From: Corynebacterium efficiens YS-314
GTDB lineage: Bacteria; Actinomycetota; Actinomycetes; Mycobacteriales; Mycobacteriaceae
DNA length: 64,000 bases
Direction: 5' to 3'
Assembly (NCBI RefSeq): GCF_000011305.1
Contig: NC_004369.1
Coordinates: 2,604,001-2,668,000, forward strand
The translations under genes and the position numbers were made by a program. How positions within the stretch are numbered: the first letter of the stretch is position 1; the number at the start of each line of letters is the position of its first letter. Shown here one piece after another: positions 1 to 7,835 of the stretch. Below the pieces are notes generated by a model, which saw only the letters and a list, made by a program, of their open reading frames with translations, was not told where the DNA came from and did no database searches.

Positions 1-23
1 CAAACCTAACAGTCTAGAAAAAG

Positions 24-39
24 TAGACCGATCCGTCTG
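24..39. promoter_or_regulatory. McbR-type operator upstream of cysK
   Basis: The sequence reads TAGAC, six bases, GTCTG. This matches the McbR consensus TAGAC-N6-GTCTA, known from C. glutamicum sulfur-metabolism promoters, at 9 of 10 defined positions. It lies about 130 bp before cysK, a known McbR target in C. glutamicum. A TAGAC half site recurs at 61-65 without its partner. Binding is inferred. Confidence 0.7.
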
Positions 40-171
40 TTTAGTCGATGCTCTTTGGTGTAGACTCGCTACCTATAGGGCGCGGGACACCCGATCATCC
101 GCACACGGGTATCCCGATCGTCCGGTGAACTTTCCATTGAAAGAACTGTTTAGTTAAGGAGCACCCCCTTC

Positions 172-1107
172 ATGGGCAACGTGTACAACAACATCACTGA
201 GACCATCGGCCGCACCCCCCTGGTCAAACTCAACCGCCTCACCGAGGGCCTGGACGCCACCGTCCTGGTGAAGCTCGAGTCCTTCAACCCCGCGAACTCC
301 GTCAAGGACCGCATCGGTCTAGCCATCATCGACGCCGCTGAGGCCTCCGGTGAACTGAAGCCGGGTGGCACCATCGTCGAGGCAACCTCCGGCAACACCG
401 GTATCGCCCTGGCCATGGTCGGCGCAGCCCGCGGTTACAAGGTTGTCCTGACCATGCCGGAGACCATGTCCACCGAGCGTCGCGTCCTGCTGCGCGCCTA
501 CGGCGCGGAAATCGTCCTCACCCCGGGTGCAGCCGGTATGCAGGGCGCCAAGGACAAGGCCGATGAGATCGTCGCCGAGCGCGAGAACGCCATCCTGGCC
601 CGCCAGTTCGAGAACCCCGCCAACCCGGAGATCCACCGCGAGACCACCGCCAAGGAGCTCATGGAGGACACCGACGGTAACTTCGACATCTTCGTCGCAG
701 GTTTCGGCACCGGCGGCACCATCACCGGTGTCGGTGGCGTGCTCAAGGAGCACAACCCGGAGGCCCAGGTCTACGCAGTTGAGCCTGAGGCATCCCCGCT
801 GCTGACCTCTGGCAAGGCCGGCCCGCACAAGATCCAGGGCATCGGCGCCAACTTCATCCCGGAAAACCTCGACCGTAAGATCCTCGATGATGTCATCACC
901 ATCTCCAACGAGGATGCCGTCACCTGGTCCCGCAAGCTGGCCACCGAGGAGGGCATCCTGGGTGGTATCTCCACCGGTGCCAACATCAAGGCCGCTCTGG
1001 ACCTGGCTGCCAAGCCGGAGAACGCCGGCAAGACCATCGTCACCACCGTCTGTGACTTCGGTGAGCGCTACGTCTCCACCGTCCTCTACGAGGACATCCG
1101 CGACTAA
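172..1107 (+). CDS. cysK: O-acetylserine sulfhydrylase (cysteine synthase A)
   Basis: Cytoplasmic PLP enzyme that makes L-cysteine from O-acetylserine and sulfide. The 311-residue length is normal for CysK. Visible motifs: PLP-binding Lys45 in NSVKDRIG, the substrate loop SGNTG at 73-77, the phosphate-binding glycine loop GTGGTITG at 179-186, and the C-terminal STGAN segment. The ATG at 172 has a good AAGGAG about 10 nt upstream. cysE, the enzyme that supplies O-acetylserine, follows on the same strand after a strong terminator, so the two are probably separate transcripts. The McbR-type site upstream predicts repression when sulfur is plentiful. A CysM or CBS-like assignment is less likely because the N-terminus and active-site loops are canonical CysK. 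Confidence 0.97.
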   Translation: MGNVYNNITETIGRTPLVKLNRLTEGLDATVLVKLESFNPANSVKDRIGLAIIDAAEASGELKPGGTIVEATSGNTGIALAMVGAARGYKVVLTMPETMSTERRVLLRAYGAEIVLTPGAAGMQGAKDKADEIVAERENAILARQFENPANPEIHRETTAKELMEDTDGNFDIFVAGFGTGGTITGVGGVLKEHNPEAQVYAVEPEASPLLTSGKAGPHKIQGIGANFIPENLDRKILDDVITISNEDAVTWSRKLATEEGILGGISTGANIKAALDLAAKPENAGKTIVTTVCDFGERYVSTVLYEDIRD

Positions 1108-1125
1108 TCAGCCGCCGATCACCAT

Positions 1126-1168
1126 CCGCCCCTTCCCCGTGCCAGTTCGGGGAAGGGGCGGTTGTCAT
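1126..1168 (+). terminator. Rho-independent terminator of cysK
   Basis: A 13-bp perfect GC-rich stem (1126-1138 with 1149-1161) closes a 10-nt loop 19 nt after the cysK stop and is followed by a short T-rich stretch. It separates cysK from cysE. Confidence 0.85.
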
Positions 1169-1243
1169 TCGACTGTGTCCAATCCGGATCAGCCCCCTGA
1201 ATTAATCCAGGTGGGATTCTCTGAAGGCCCAACTGCTCGCTGT

Positions 1244-1256
1244 TAGACTTGCCTGC
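1244..1256 (+). promoter_or_regulatory. Leaderless promoter of cysE (-10 TAGACT)
   Basis: TAGACT at 1244-1249 ends 7 nt before the cysE ATG, and there is no Shine-Dalgarno. Transcription would therefore start at or next to the A of the start codon. The cysK terminator upstream supports an independent promoter. Confidence 0.55.
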
Positions 1257-1823
1257 ATGCTTTTAGTTGTGAAGATGATCCGCGAAGACCTCGCCAACGC
1301 CCGCGACCATGACCCTGCGGCGCGAGGGGACCTTGAAAACGCCATCGTCTACTCCGGTCTTCACGCAATCTGGGCCCACCGCATCGCACATGCCTGGTGG
1401 AAGGCGGGTTTCCGTGGCCCCGCACGTATCCTGTCGCAGCTGAACCGTTTCTTCACCGGCATCGAGATCCACCCGGGCGCCACCATCGGTCGACGTTTCT
1501 TCATCGACCACGGCATGGGGGTGGTCATCGGCGAGACCGCCGAGATCGGTGATGGCGTGATGCTCTACCACGGTGTCACCCTCGGCGGCCAGGTCCTCAC
1601 CCAGACCAAGCGCCACCCCACCATCGAGGACAATGTCACCATCGGTGCGGGTGCGAAGGTGCTCGGCCCCATCACGGTCGGTGCGGGTTCCGCCATCGGT
1701 TCCAACGCCGTTGTGACCAAGGATGTCCCCGCCAACCACATCGCGGTGGGTATCCCTGCCAAGGCCCGCCCGCGTGGCAAGGATGAGACCATCAAGTTGG
1801 TCGACCCGGACTACTACATCTAG
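1257..1823 (+). CDS. cysE: Serine O-acetyltransferase
   Basis: Acetylates L-serine with acetyl-CoA to O-acetylserine, the step before CysK. The 188-residue protein has a short N-terminal helical part and a C-terminal left-handed beta-helix of hexapeptide repeats (from [11 protein letters not shown] to about residue 160). The catalytic regions [17 protein letters not shown] and YHGVTLGG are present. The short N-terminus is typical of actinobacterial CysE and lacks the longer helical domain of the E. coli enzyme. The ATG at 1257 appears leaderless. The gene ends just before a strong hairpin it shares with the convergent GNAT gene. Confidence 0.96.
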   Translation: MLLVVKMIREDLANARDHDPAARGDLENAIVYSGLHAIWAHRIAHAWWKAGFRGPARILSQLNRFFTGIEIHPGATIGRRFFIDHGMGVVIGETAEIGDGVMLYHGVTLGGQVLTQTKRHPTIEDNVTIGAGAKVLGPITVGAGSAIGSNAVVTKDVPANHIAVGIPAKARPRGKDETIKLVDPDYYI

Positions 1824-1836
1824 CAGAATCCACTCA

Positions 1837-1867
1837 TGGCCCGGTTCCCGACAGGGGAACCGGGCCA
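1837..1867. terminator. Bidirectional terminator between cysE and the GNAT gene
   Basis: A stem of about 13 bp (1837-1849 with 1854-1867) with a 4-5 nt loop lies between two convergent genes. There is no long T tract on either side, so efficiency is uncertain. Confidence 0.7.
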
Positions 1868-1885
1868 CATTCATCTGGGGGTTGC

Positions 1886-2179
1886 CTACTTCTTCAGCTC
1901 CTCATACTCCGGGTTCTTCTTGATGAACCCGGCGACCGCCCAGCAGGAGTCGTGGATGCGGATGCCATTGTCCCGGGCATCATCGAGGGCATATCTGATC
2001 AGGGGCGTGGACAGGCCCCGCCCGCGGAATTCGGGTTTGATGACGGTGTGGTTGAAGTTGCGGTAGTCGGTGCCGTCGACGTAGCTGGCGAACCCCGCCG
2101 CCTCGCCGTCAACGGTGATGACGAAACGTTTCTGGGTCTCGTGGTGGGTGATGTCGATCTTGCCGGTGTCATCGCTCAT
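1886..2179 (-). CDS. Small GNAT-fold N-acetyltransferase (YjdJ-like)
   Basis: A 97-residue single-domain protein of the short GNAT class often annotated as GCN5-related or YjdJ-type. It shows the acetyl-CoA pyrophosphate loop as PEFRGRGLSTPLIRYAL (about residues 49-65), preceded by the beta-strand HTVIKP, and the C-terminal GFIKKNPEY. The start at 2179 has AAGGAG 8 nt upstream. The substrate is unknown; proteins of this size may acetylate small amines or protein termini. It is convergent with cysE and shares a hairpin with it. The fold assignment is good and no function should be inferred from position. Confidence 0.8.
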   Translation of the reverse strand: MSDDTGKIDITHHETQKRFVITVDGEAAGFASYVDGTDYRNFNHTVIKPEFRGRGLSTPLIRYALDDARDNGIRIHDSCWAVAGFIKKNPEYEELKK

Positions 2180-2249
2180 GGGCGTGCTCCTTGAGGTTTT
2201 CTGCTCGCGGTGTGACCTGTCTAATGGCCTTTATACAGAAAACAACAAA

Positions 2250-2279
2250 CCGCCCTCATCAATTCCTTGATAAGGGCGG
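2250..2279 (-). terminator. Terminator of the tRNA-Asp/tRNA-Phe unit
   Basis: Read on the minus strand, a GC stem (CCGCCCT paired with AGGGCGG, extended by TCAA/TTGA with a bulge) is followed by a T-rich run (TTTGTTGTTTT). It lies just 3' of tRNA-Phe. Confidence 0.8.
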
Positions 2280-2285
2280 ACATTG

Positions 2286-2358
2286 TGGCCAGAGCCGGGA
2301 TCGAACCGGCGACCTTTCACTTTTCAGGCGAACGCTCTACCGACTGAGCTATCTGGCC
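2286..2358 (-). tRNA. tRNA-Phe (GAA)
   Basis: 73 nt without encoded CCA. The acceptor stem is GGCCAGA/TCTGGCC, the anticodon loop CTGAAAA gives GAA, and the T loop GTTCGATCC is canonical. It lies 32 nt downstream of tRNA-Asp on the same strand. Confidence 0.96.
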
Positions 2359-2390
2359 AGAGAATGAACTACAGTATAGAACATCTCAAG

Positions 2391-2464
2391 CGACCCTGAC
2401 GGGACTTGAACCCGCGACCTCCGCCGTGACAGGGCGGCGCGCTAACCAACTGCGCCACAGGGCC
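2391..2464 (-). tRNA. tRNA-Asp (GTC), copy 1
   Basis: 74 nt. The acceptor is GGCCCTG/CAGGGTC with discriminator G, and the anticodon loop is CTGTCAC. It is identical base for base to the copy at 4949-5022. The two copies are in the same orientation and flank sucD-sucC. Confidence 0.97.
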
Positions 2465-2591
2465 TTACAACATGCACTATCTGAAGCAGTCGCTCCGTCC
2501 TGCGCACAAGTGAATACCTTACACAGATGTCACATTAACCCACAAATCCGCAGCTCAACAATGCTTTTCGACGCACGACAGCGCCCGCCCC

Positions 2592-3476
2592 CTAACGGTC
2601 GGCGATGATCTCCTTCATGATCTCGGCAGCCTCGGACGGTGTGGTACCCACCCGCACCCCGACCGCCTCGAGCGCCTCCTTCTTCGCCTGGGCCGTGCCG
2701 ACGGACCCGGTCACGATCGCCCCGGCGTGCCCCATGGTCTTACCCTCCGGGGCGGTGAAACCCGCGACATAACCGACCACTGGTTTACTCACATGATCGC
2801 GGATGAATTCGGCCGCACGTTCCTCCGCGTCGCCGCCGATCTCCCCGATCATCACGATGGCCTCGGTGTCGGGGTCATCCTCGAAAGCACGCAGGGCGTC
2901 GATATGCGTGGTGCCGATGATGGGATCGCCGCCGATGCCGATGGCGGTGGAGATCCCGACATCCGCAAGTTCGTTCATCATCTGGTACGTCAGGGTGCCC
3001 GACTTGGAGATCAGGCCGATAGGCCCTGAACCGGTGATCGTCGCGGGAATGATCCCGGCCAGTGACACCCCCGGGGTGATGATGCCGGGGCAGTTGGGGC
3101 CGATGATGCGGGTTGATCCCACCTGTTGTGCATGGGCCCACGCCTCGGCGACGTCCCGGACGGGAATACCCTCGGTGATGACCACGAGAAGGGGGATCCG
3201 GGCGTCGATAGCCTCCCTCATCGCCTCTCCGGCGAACGCGGGAGGCACAAAGACCACCGAGACGTTCGCCTCCGTTGCCTCCATCGCCTCGGCGACGGTG
3301 CCGAACACGGGGAGTTCCGTATCACCCAGTGTCACCGTCTCCCCAGCCTTGCGGGGGTTAGTTCCCCCGACCACGGTGGCACCCGAGGCAAGCATGCGGG
3401 AGGTGTGCAGGGATCCTTCCGAGCCGGTGATGCCCTGGATGATGATGCGTGAGGTGTCATCGAGAAAGATGGCCAT
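2592..3476 (-). CDS. sucD: Succinyl-CoA synthetase (ADP-forming), alpha subunit
   Basis: With SucC it interconverts succinyl-CoA and succinate with substrate-level phosphorylation in the TCA cycle. The 294-residue length is typical. Visible features are the N-terminal Rossmann-like CoA domain ([16 protein letters not shown]), the [11 protein letters not shown] segment, and the phosphorylated histidine His250 in [11 protein letters not shown]. The gene follows sucC on the same strand with a 9-nt gap. Its ribosome binding site AGGAGC overlaps the sucC stop codon, so translation is probably coupled. The unit is bracketed by two identical tRNA-Asp genes. Confidence 0.97.
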   Translation of the reverse strand: MAIFLDDTSRIIIQGITGSEGSLHTSRMLASGATVVGGTNPRKAGETVTLGDTELPVFGTVAEAMEATEANVSVVFVPPAFAGEAMREAIDARIPLLVVITEGIPVRDVAEAWAHAQQVGSTRIIGPNCPGIITPGVSLAGIIPATITGSGPIGLISKSGTLTYQMMNELADVGISTAIGIGGDPIIGTTHIDALRAFEDDPDTEAIVMIGEIGGDAEERAAEFIRDHVSKPVVGYVAGFTAPEGKTMGHAGAIVTGSVGTAQAKKEALEAVGVRVGTTPSEAAEIMKEIIADR

Positions 3477-3485
3477 GGGGTGCTC

Positions 3486-4685
3486 CTAGCTGGTGACGGT
3501 GGCAAATTCGGTGGTGGGCTGTTCCGCGGCGAGCTGGGCTGCCCGGTCGGCGGCTTCATCCATTCCCGCGACGAGAGTGACCAGTGGGTGGTTGAACTCC
3601 TCCAGGATCTCCCGCCCCTTGTCCACATTGTGGCCATCCAGACGGACGACAATCGGCTTCGCCGCCCCGTCCCCAAGCTCCTCCAGAGCACCGACGATGC
3701 CCCTGGCCACCTCGTCGCAGGCAGTGATGCCACCGAAGACGTTGACCAGCACGCTGCGGACCTGCGGATCGCACATAATCACCTCCAGTCCCGCCACCAT
3801 ACTGTCAGAGGAGGCTCCCCCTCCGATATCGAGGAAATTCGCAGGTGCCTGTCCACCGTGTCTCTGGCCGGCCTCGGCCACGATGTCGAGCGTGGACATC
3901 ACCAGACCGGCACCATTGCCGATGATCCCGACGGTGCCATCCAACCTCACATAATTAAGCCCGTTCTTCTTGGCCCTGAGCTCCAGCGGGTCCGTGGTTC
4001 CAGCTGATCCCACCAGTTCCTCCCGGTTGTCATGGCGGAAATCGGCATTGTCGTCCAGGGTGATCTTCCCGTCCAGCGCCAGGACCTCCCCCTCCGCGGT
4101 GAGCACCAGGGGGTTCACCTCGACGAGCGTGGCATCCTCATCGTGGTAGACCCGGTAGAGCTGCTGCAGGACCGGGACGATCTTCTGCGCGATGGTGTCG
4201 TCGAAACCTGCGGCCCGGGCGATCTCCCGGGCCTTGGTATCGTCGATGCCGGTCAGTGGGTTCACCTCCACACGGGCCAGGGCCTCGGGGCGTTCCCTGG
4301 CCAGCACTTCAATCTCCATGCCGCCCTCCATGGAGCACATGGCCAGGTAGGAACGGTTGGCGCGATCCAGGAGGATGGAGAAGTAGTACTCCTCGGCGAT
4401 ATCCACCGCCTCCACCACCATGACCTGTTCGACGGTGTGCCCCTTGATGTCCATGCTCAGGATCGCCCCGGCAGCCTCCTGGGCCTTCTGCGGATCCCCG
4501 GCCAGTCGCACACCGCCGGCTTTACCGCGGCCCCCGACCTTCACCTGGGCCTTGACCACCGTGGGACCACCGAGTTCCTCAGCGGCCCGACGGGCATCCT
4601 CCGGGGTGTCGGCCACAATACCACGCACCACGGGCACGCCATGGGCTTCAAAGAGATCACGGGCCTGGTATTCAAAGAGATCCAT
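3486..4685 (-). CDS. sucC: Succinyl-CoA synthetase (ADP-forming), beta subunit
   Basis: The nucleotide-binding subunit of the enzyme, 399 residues from the start chosen here. [18 protein letters not shown] is the canonical N-terminus, so the 26 in-frame codons upstream are excluded. The N-terminal ATP-grasp domain contains [17 protein letters not shown]. The C-terminal flavodoxin-like domain contains [11 protein letters not shown] and LDIGGGA, which contacts the alpha-subunit phosphohistidine. It is the first gene of the sucCD operon. A GlxR-like palindrome lies about 85 bp upstream and a long inverted repeat lies further upstream. Confidence 0.97.
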   Translation of the reverse strand: MDLFEYQARDLFEAHGVPVVRGIVADTPEDARRAAEELGGPTVVKAQVKVGGRGKAGGVRLAGDPQKAQEAAGAILSMDIKGHTVEQVMVVEAVDIAEEYYFSILLDRANRSYLAMCSMEGGMEIEVLARERPEALARVEVNPLTGIDDTKAREIARAAGFDDTIAQKIVPVLQQLYRVYHDEDATLVEVNPLVLTAEGEVLALDGKITLDDNADFRHDNREELVGSAGTTDPLELRAKKNGLNYVRLDGTVGIIGNGAGLVMSTLDIVAEAGQRHGGQAPANFLDIGGGASSDSMVAGLEVIMCDPQVRSVLVNVFGGITACDEVARGIVGALEELGDGAAKPIVVRLDGHNVDKGREILEEFNHPLVTLVAGMDEAADRAAQLAAEQPTTEFATVTS

Positions 4686-4769
4686 GATGTCTTCCGTCCT
4701 CGACAGGGTGTGCGGTGGATGCGGCCACCCGGGGCCTGCCGATGCCGGGCACCACACTTGCAACTACCC

Positions 4770-4785
4770 TGTGAAGTCTATCACT
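4770..4785. promoter_or_regulatory. GlxR (CRP-type) candidate operator upstream of sucC
   Basis: TGTGA, six bases, TCACT matches the GlxR consensus TGTGA-N6-TCACA with one mismatch. It lies 85-100 bp upstream of the sucC ATG. cAMP/GlxR control of TCA genes is known in C. glutamicum; control of this gene is inference. Confidence 0.5.
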
Positions 4786-4806
4786 TACATGTTCGCAGAT
4801 CAGTGA

Positions 4807-4882
4807 TGAACGTTTTCGTTGGTTTGTGCCCTGCAGGCCCCGAAATCGCAGGCGTGCCGATGCAAACCAACGGAAACGTTCA
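4807..4882. repeat. 20-bp inverted repeat with nested inner stem
   Basis: The arms at 4807-4826 and 4863-4882 are complementary at 19 of 20 positions. The 36-bp centre contains a further CCTGC...GCAGG pair. It has no T tract and lies between the sucC promoter region and the terminator of the upstream tRNA unit. No ORF fits inside it. It could be a cruciform, a mobile-element remnant or a structured leader; function unknown. Confidence 0.75.
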
Positions 4883-4893
4883 ACTGGAGGAAC

Positions 4894-4940
4894 GAAAAAA
4901 CTGGAGGCACCCACTTTGCAAGAAAGTGAGTGCCTCCAGT
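4894..4940 (-). terminator. Terminator of the tRNA-Glu/tRNA-Asp unit
   Basis: On the minus strand an 18-bp stem with one mismatch (4923-4940 with 4900-4917) is followed immediately by TTTTTTCG. It begins 9 nt after tRNA-Asp copy 2. Confidence 0.9.
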
Positions 4941-4948
4941 GTGCATTG

Positions 4949-5022
4949 CGACCCTGACGGGACTTGAACCCGCGACCTCCGCCGTGACAGGGCGGCGCGC
5001 TAACCAACTGCGCCACAGGGCC
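4949..5022 (-). tRNA. tRNA-Asp (GTC), copy 2
   Basis: Identical over all 74 nt to the copy at 2391-2464, with the same CTGTCAC anticodon loop. It follows tRNA-Glu after a 32-nt spacer, the same spacer length that separates copy 1 from tRNA-Phe. Confidence 0.97.
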
Positions 5023-5054
5023 ATCTGCAATTATCTACCTGCGAGGGCAGATAG

Positions 5055-5127
<73 letters not shown>

Positions 5128-5221
5128 TCGTCGCGTAGGCGACTGGATAAGAATATACGTGACATTTTTCCTTATGCAAAATCGCCCCCTGAACTGGGGT
5201 TTTCACCCCAACCCAGATGCG

Positions 5222-5941
5222 CTAACTGCAGGTACCGTCCACCGAGCAGGTCTGTCCCTCGATCACCTCGAAGGGGCTGGCCGGGTTGGCCTCCGCCCAT
5301 TCTCCGAAGGACTTCTCGATGGTGCCCTCGAAGACCGCCGCATCCTGGGCCCCGCTGATGGCGTATTTGCGGTCGAAGACGAAGAAGGGCACACCGGTGA
5401 CGCCGAGCTGACGGGCCTCGTGGACATCACGCTGGACCTCATTGGTGTACGCATCGGACTCCAACACCGATCGGGCCTCGTCACCGTCGATGCCCACGCC
5501 CTCGGCGATGGCCACGAGGGTATCGATGTCATCCACATTCTTCTGCTCCGCGAAGTAGGCACGGAACAGGGCGTGGGTGACATCCTTCTGCTTGCCGTGC
5601 TTCTTGGCCAGGTGCGTGAGCCGGTGGGCGTTGATGGTGTTGGCCGGGATGGAGGTCTCGGAGTCCATCTCCAGACCGACGGCGGCGGCGAGCTGGGCGA
5701 CCTGGGCATTCATCTGGCGTGCCTGTTCGACGGTCATGCCCTTGGTCTCCGCGAGCATCTCGTTGGTGCTGCGGATGGGGTGGGTCTCCAGGCCGGGCAT
5801 GAGTTCGAAGCTCTTGAATTCGACGTCGATACGCTCGGCGTCAGCGAACCCGGCGAGCGCGTCGTCGAGTTTCTTCTCACCGATGTAGCAGAACGGGCAC
5901 ATGATGTCGCTCCACACTTCAATCTTCATCTTCGCAGCCAC
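5222..5941 (-). CDS. DsbA-family dithiol-disulfide oxidoreductase (FrnE-like)
   Basis: A thioredoxin-fold protein of the FrnE/2-hydroxychromene isomerase group, about 239 residues. The redox motif CPFC is at residues 15-18 in WSDIMCPFCYIG, the helical insert follows, and the conserved cis-Pro loop GVTGVPFFVFDRKYAISGAQ is near the C-terminus. It has no signal peptide, so a cytoplasmic thiol/disulfide role is expected. I chose the GTG at 5941, which has AGGA about 7-8 nt upstream; the ATG at 5929 (MKIEVW) is the alternative. The C-terminal pair CSVDGTCS gives two further cysteines that could be redox active. C. glutamicum has a comparable gene beside sucC. Confidence 0.88.
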   Translation of the reverse strand: MAAKMKIEVWSDIMCPFCYIGEKKLDDALAGFADAERIDVEFKSFELMPGLETHPIRSTNEMLAETKGMTVEQARQMNAQVAQLAAAVGLEMDSETSIPANTINAHRLTHLAKKHGKQKDVTHALFRAYFAEQKNVDDIDTLVAIAEGVGIDGDEARSVLESDAYTNEVQRDVHEARQLGVTGVPFFVFDRKYAISGAQDAAVFEGTIEKSFGEWAEANPASPFEVIEGQTCSVDGTCS

Positions 5942-6004
5942 GGTGGGTTCCTCACTTCGCTTAGGCAAACAGTTCCACCCATCCCAACGGACCCCACGCC
6001 CCTT

Positions 6005-6865
6005 CTATTCCAGGTGCTCGAACACCCCGAAGAGATCGGACAGTCCGGGTTCCTCGATCGGGAAGTGTCCGCATTCGCGGAGCATGACCACCTCGGTGGG
6101 TCCCTTCGCGCGCTTGAGGGTGCGCAGGCTGAGCTGCACCGGTGTCCACTCATCATGTCCCGGGTGCACCAAGGTGACCGGCACGGTGGGCATGTCGTGT
6201 CTGAAATGCAGGTAGGAGCTGAGAAACCGCAGGGGCACCTTCACTCCCCCGCCGAGTTCATCACTGGCACACAGTTTGGACAGCCCCGGACTGCGGCTCA
6301 TCTTCGAGATCCGCGCAAAGGACCGGATCCGCACCATCCTGCGCCCCGGCGCGAGTTTGAGCAGCGGTTTGGTCAGGATGGCCAGCGACCCGAAGCGGGT
6401 CATCTTGCGCCGGGCGAGGGGGTCGGCGGGGTTCATCAGGCAGGTCGCCACCACGTGGTCGACGTGTGTGCTTTTCGACGCCACATGCGCCGCCAGCAAT
6501 CCCCCGACGCTGGCGCCGAAGAGGATGAGGGGTCGGCCGTCGTGTTCTTCCTCGATGAGATCGACGAGCAGGGCTATCCAGTCGTCGTAACGCACCTCCG
6601 TCGGGTCGCAGACGGTGAGGCCGAACAGGGGCAGGTCAACCGCGAGCACCTCGAAACCGCGGTCCACCAGGGCCGCGGCGTGGGGCCAGAGGGCACCGCT
6701 GTGCGCGCCCATGCCGTGAACAACCAGCACGCGGGCGCGGGCCTTCGGGCGACGTGCGCGGGCAATGTGGATTTTGTTGTCACGCCACTGCCACCACGTG
6801 TGCTCCGGTTCCACCCGGGAACGGTACGGCAGTGGCAGGAAGGCTGTGTAGGGATTGCTGGTCAT
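6005..6865 (-). CDS. Alpha/beta hydrolase (serine lipase/esterase-like)
   Basis: A 286-residue alpha/beta-hydrolase with oxyanion-loop HGMGAHSG (residues 50-57), nucleophile elbow GASVGG with Ser119, a candidate acid in HPGHDEWTP, and the catalytic His in ECGHFPIEEPG. No signal peptide is visible. The upstream TTG at 6883 is possible, but the ATG at 6865 is preceded by GGGTGGGG and is preferred. The substrate is unknown; monoacylglycerol lipase-like and peroxidase-like hydrolases share this pattern. It lies 22 nt after the last pilus sortase on the same strand and may be the distal gene of that transcript, although nothing in it suggests a pilus function. Confidence 0.82.
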   Translation of the reverse strand: MTSNPYTAFLPLPYRSRVEPEHTWWQWRDNKIHIARARRPKARARVLVVHGMGAHSGALWPHAAALVDRGFEVLAVDLPLFGLTVCDPTEVRYDDWIALLVDLIEEEHDGRPLILFGASVGGLLAAHVASKSTHVDHVVATCLMNPADPLARRKMTRFGSLAILTKPLLKLAPGRRMVRIRSFARISKMSRSPGLSKLCASDELGGGVKVPLRFLSSYLHFRHDMPTVPVTLVHPGHDEWTPVQLSLRTLKRAKGPTEVVMLRECGHFPIEEPGLSDLFGVFEHLE

Positions 6866-6887
6866 CCCCACCCAACTTAGCAATATT

Positions 6888-7835
6888 TCAGGCGGTGGCC
6901 TTCTTCTTTTTCTTCTTCGCCGGCATGAACAGCATCAGCGCGACCAGCACCGACCCACCGATGAAGATCACCAGCCACCAGGGAAAACCCGCGGAGATAC
7001 CGTCGCCGGCCACCAGCCGTTCCCCCTCGCCCTCAGGGGCCGGGATACGTTGGGCGTGCGCCAGCAGGCGGTGACTGTTCACGCCGACCGGGGTGCAGGT
7101 GAACAGCGTGACCCAGTCCTCACCCTCGATGATCTGGAAGGAATCGGTCTCGTTGGGCAGCACGGTTTCCAGCTCACGCACCTGGTAGTAGTGCTCCTCG
7201 CCGAGGACGGAGATCCAGAAGATGTCGCCCACCTCGGCGTCGTGAAGCTGGGTGAACAGCTTCGCGTGCGGCAGTCCGCTGTGCGCGGTGAGCACAGAGC
7301 GTGTCGACGGACCACCCACCGGCAGCGAGGTGCCGTACAGGTGTCCAACCCCCTTGGCGATGACCTCCTCGGAGGTCCCGTGGTACACAGGCAGGGAAAT
7401 ACCCACCTCCGGGTAGTTGACGGTACCGATCGCCTCCGTGCCGCTGACGCGCAGCATCTCCTGATACGCCCGGTAGACATCACTGTCCAGGGCGGCGTCC
7501 TCGGCCTCCGTGAGATACGGGTCGGTCAGGGGGCCGGGGTCAAGCTGCTCATTGTAGGCATACGCCGCGTTCAGGATCTCCCGGCGTTGCTCCGGCGGTG
7601 TGTTCTCGATCTGGCGCACATACCCGGAGATCTCCGCATTGTGCCCCAGCGAATTCACCCAGTCCGCACCATCCGGGTAGATGAGCAGACCGATGCCGAA
7701 CATGGCGAAGATCTGCAGGAAGATATTGGTGGCCAGGCGCTGCTTCTGCTTCCTGGTGCGCTTGGGCTTGTTCGCCCGGTCCAGCCGGTGCTTGGGCCTG
7801 GGCTTATCGGTGGGCTTGTCGACGATGACACTCAC
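6888..7835 (-). CDS. Class C (pilin-polymerizing) sortase, distal gene of pilus operon
   Basis: A membrane-bound transpeptidase of 315 residues. It has a basic cytoplasmic N-terminus, a first membrane helix at about 36-53, the class C lid motif DPY at 105-107, catalytic His185 in LTAHSGL, Cys247 in TLFTCTP, and Arg256 in NSHRLL. A second membrane helix near the C-terminus ends in a run of six lysines. Class C sortases join pilin subunits through the lysine of the pilin motif. The GTG start overlaps the upstream pilin stop by 4 nt (GTGA), so the pair is probably translationally coupled and this sortase may serve that pilin specifically. Confidence 0.93.
   Translation of the reverse strand: MSVIVDKPTDKPRPKHRLDRANKPKRTRKQKQRLATNIFLQIFAMFGIGLLIYPDGADWVNSLGHNAEISGYVRQIENTPPEQRREILNAAYAYNEQLDPGPLTDPYLTEAEDAALDSDVYRAYQEMLRVSGTEAIGTVNYPEVGISLPVYHGTSEEVIAKGVGHLYGTSLPVGGPSTRSVLTAHSGLPHAKLFTQLHDAEVGDIFWISVLGEEHYYQVRELETVLPNETDSFQIIEGEDWVTLFTCTPVGVNSHRLLAHAQRIPAPEGEGERLVAGDGISAGFPWWLVIFIGGSVLVALMLFMPAKKKKKKATA

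Noticed and set aside
5190..5221. Terminator for the FrnE-like gene
   Set aside because: Only a 5-bp GGGG/CCCC stem with a weak T-run is present; too weak to call.
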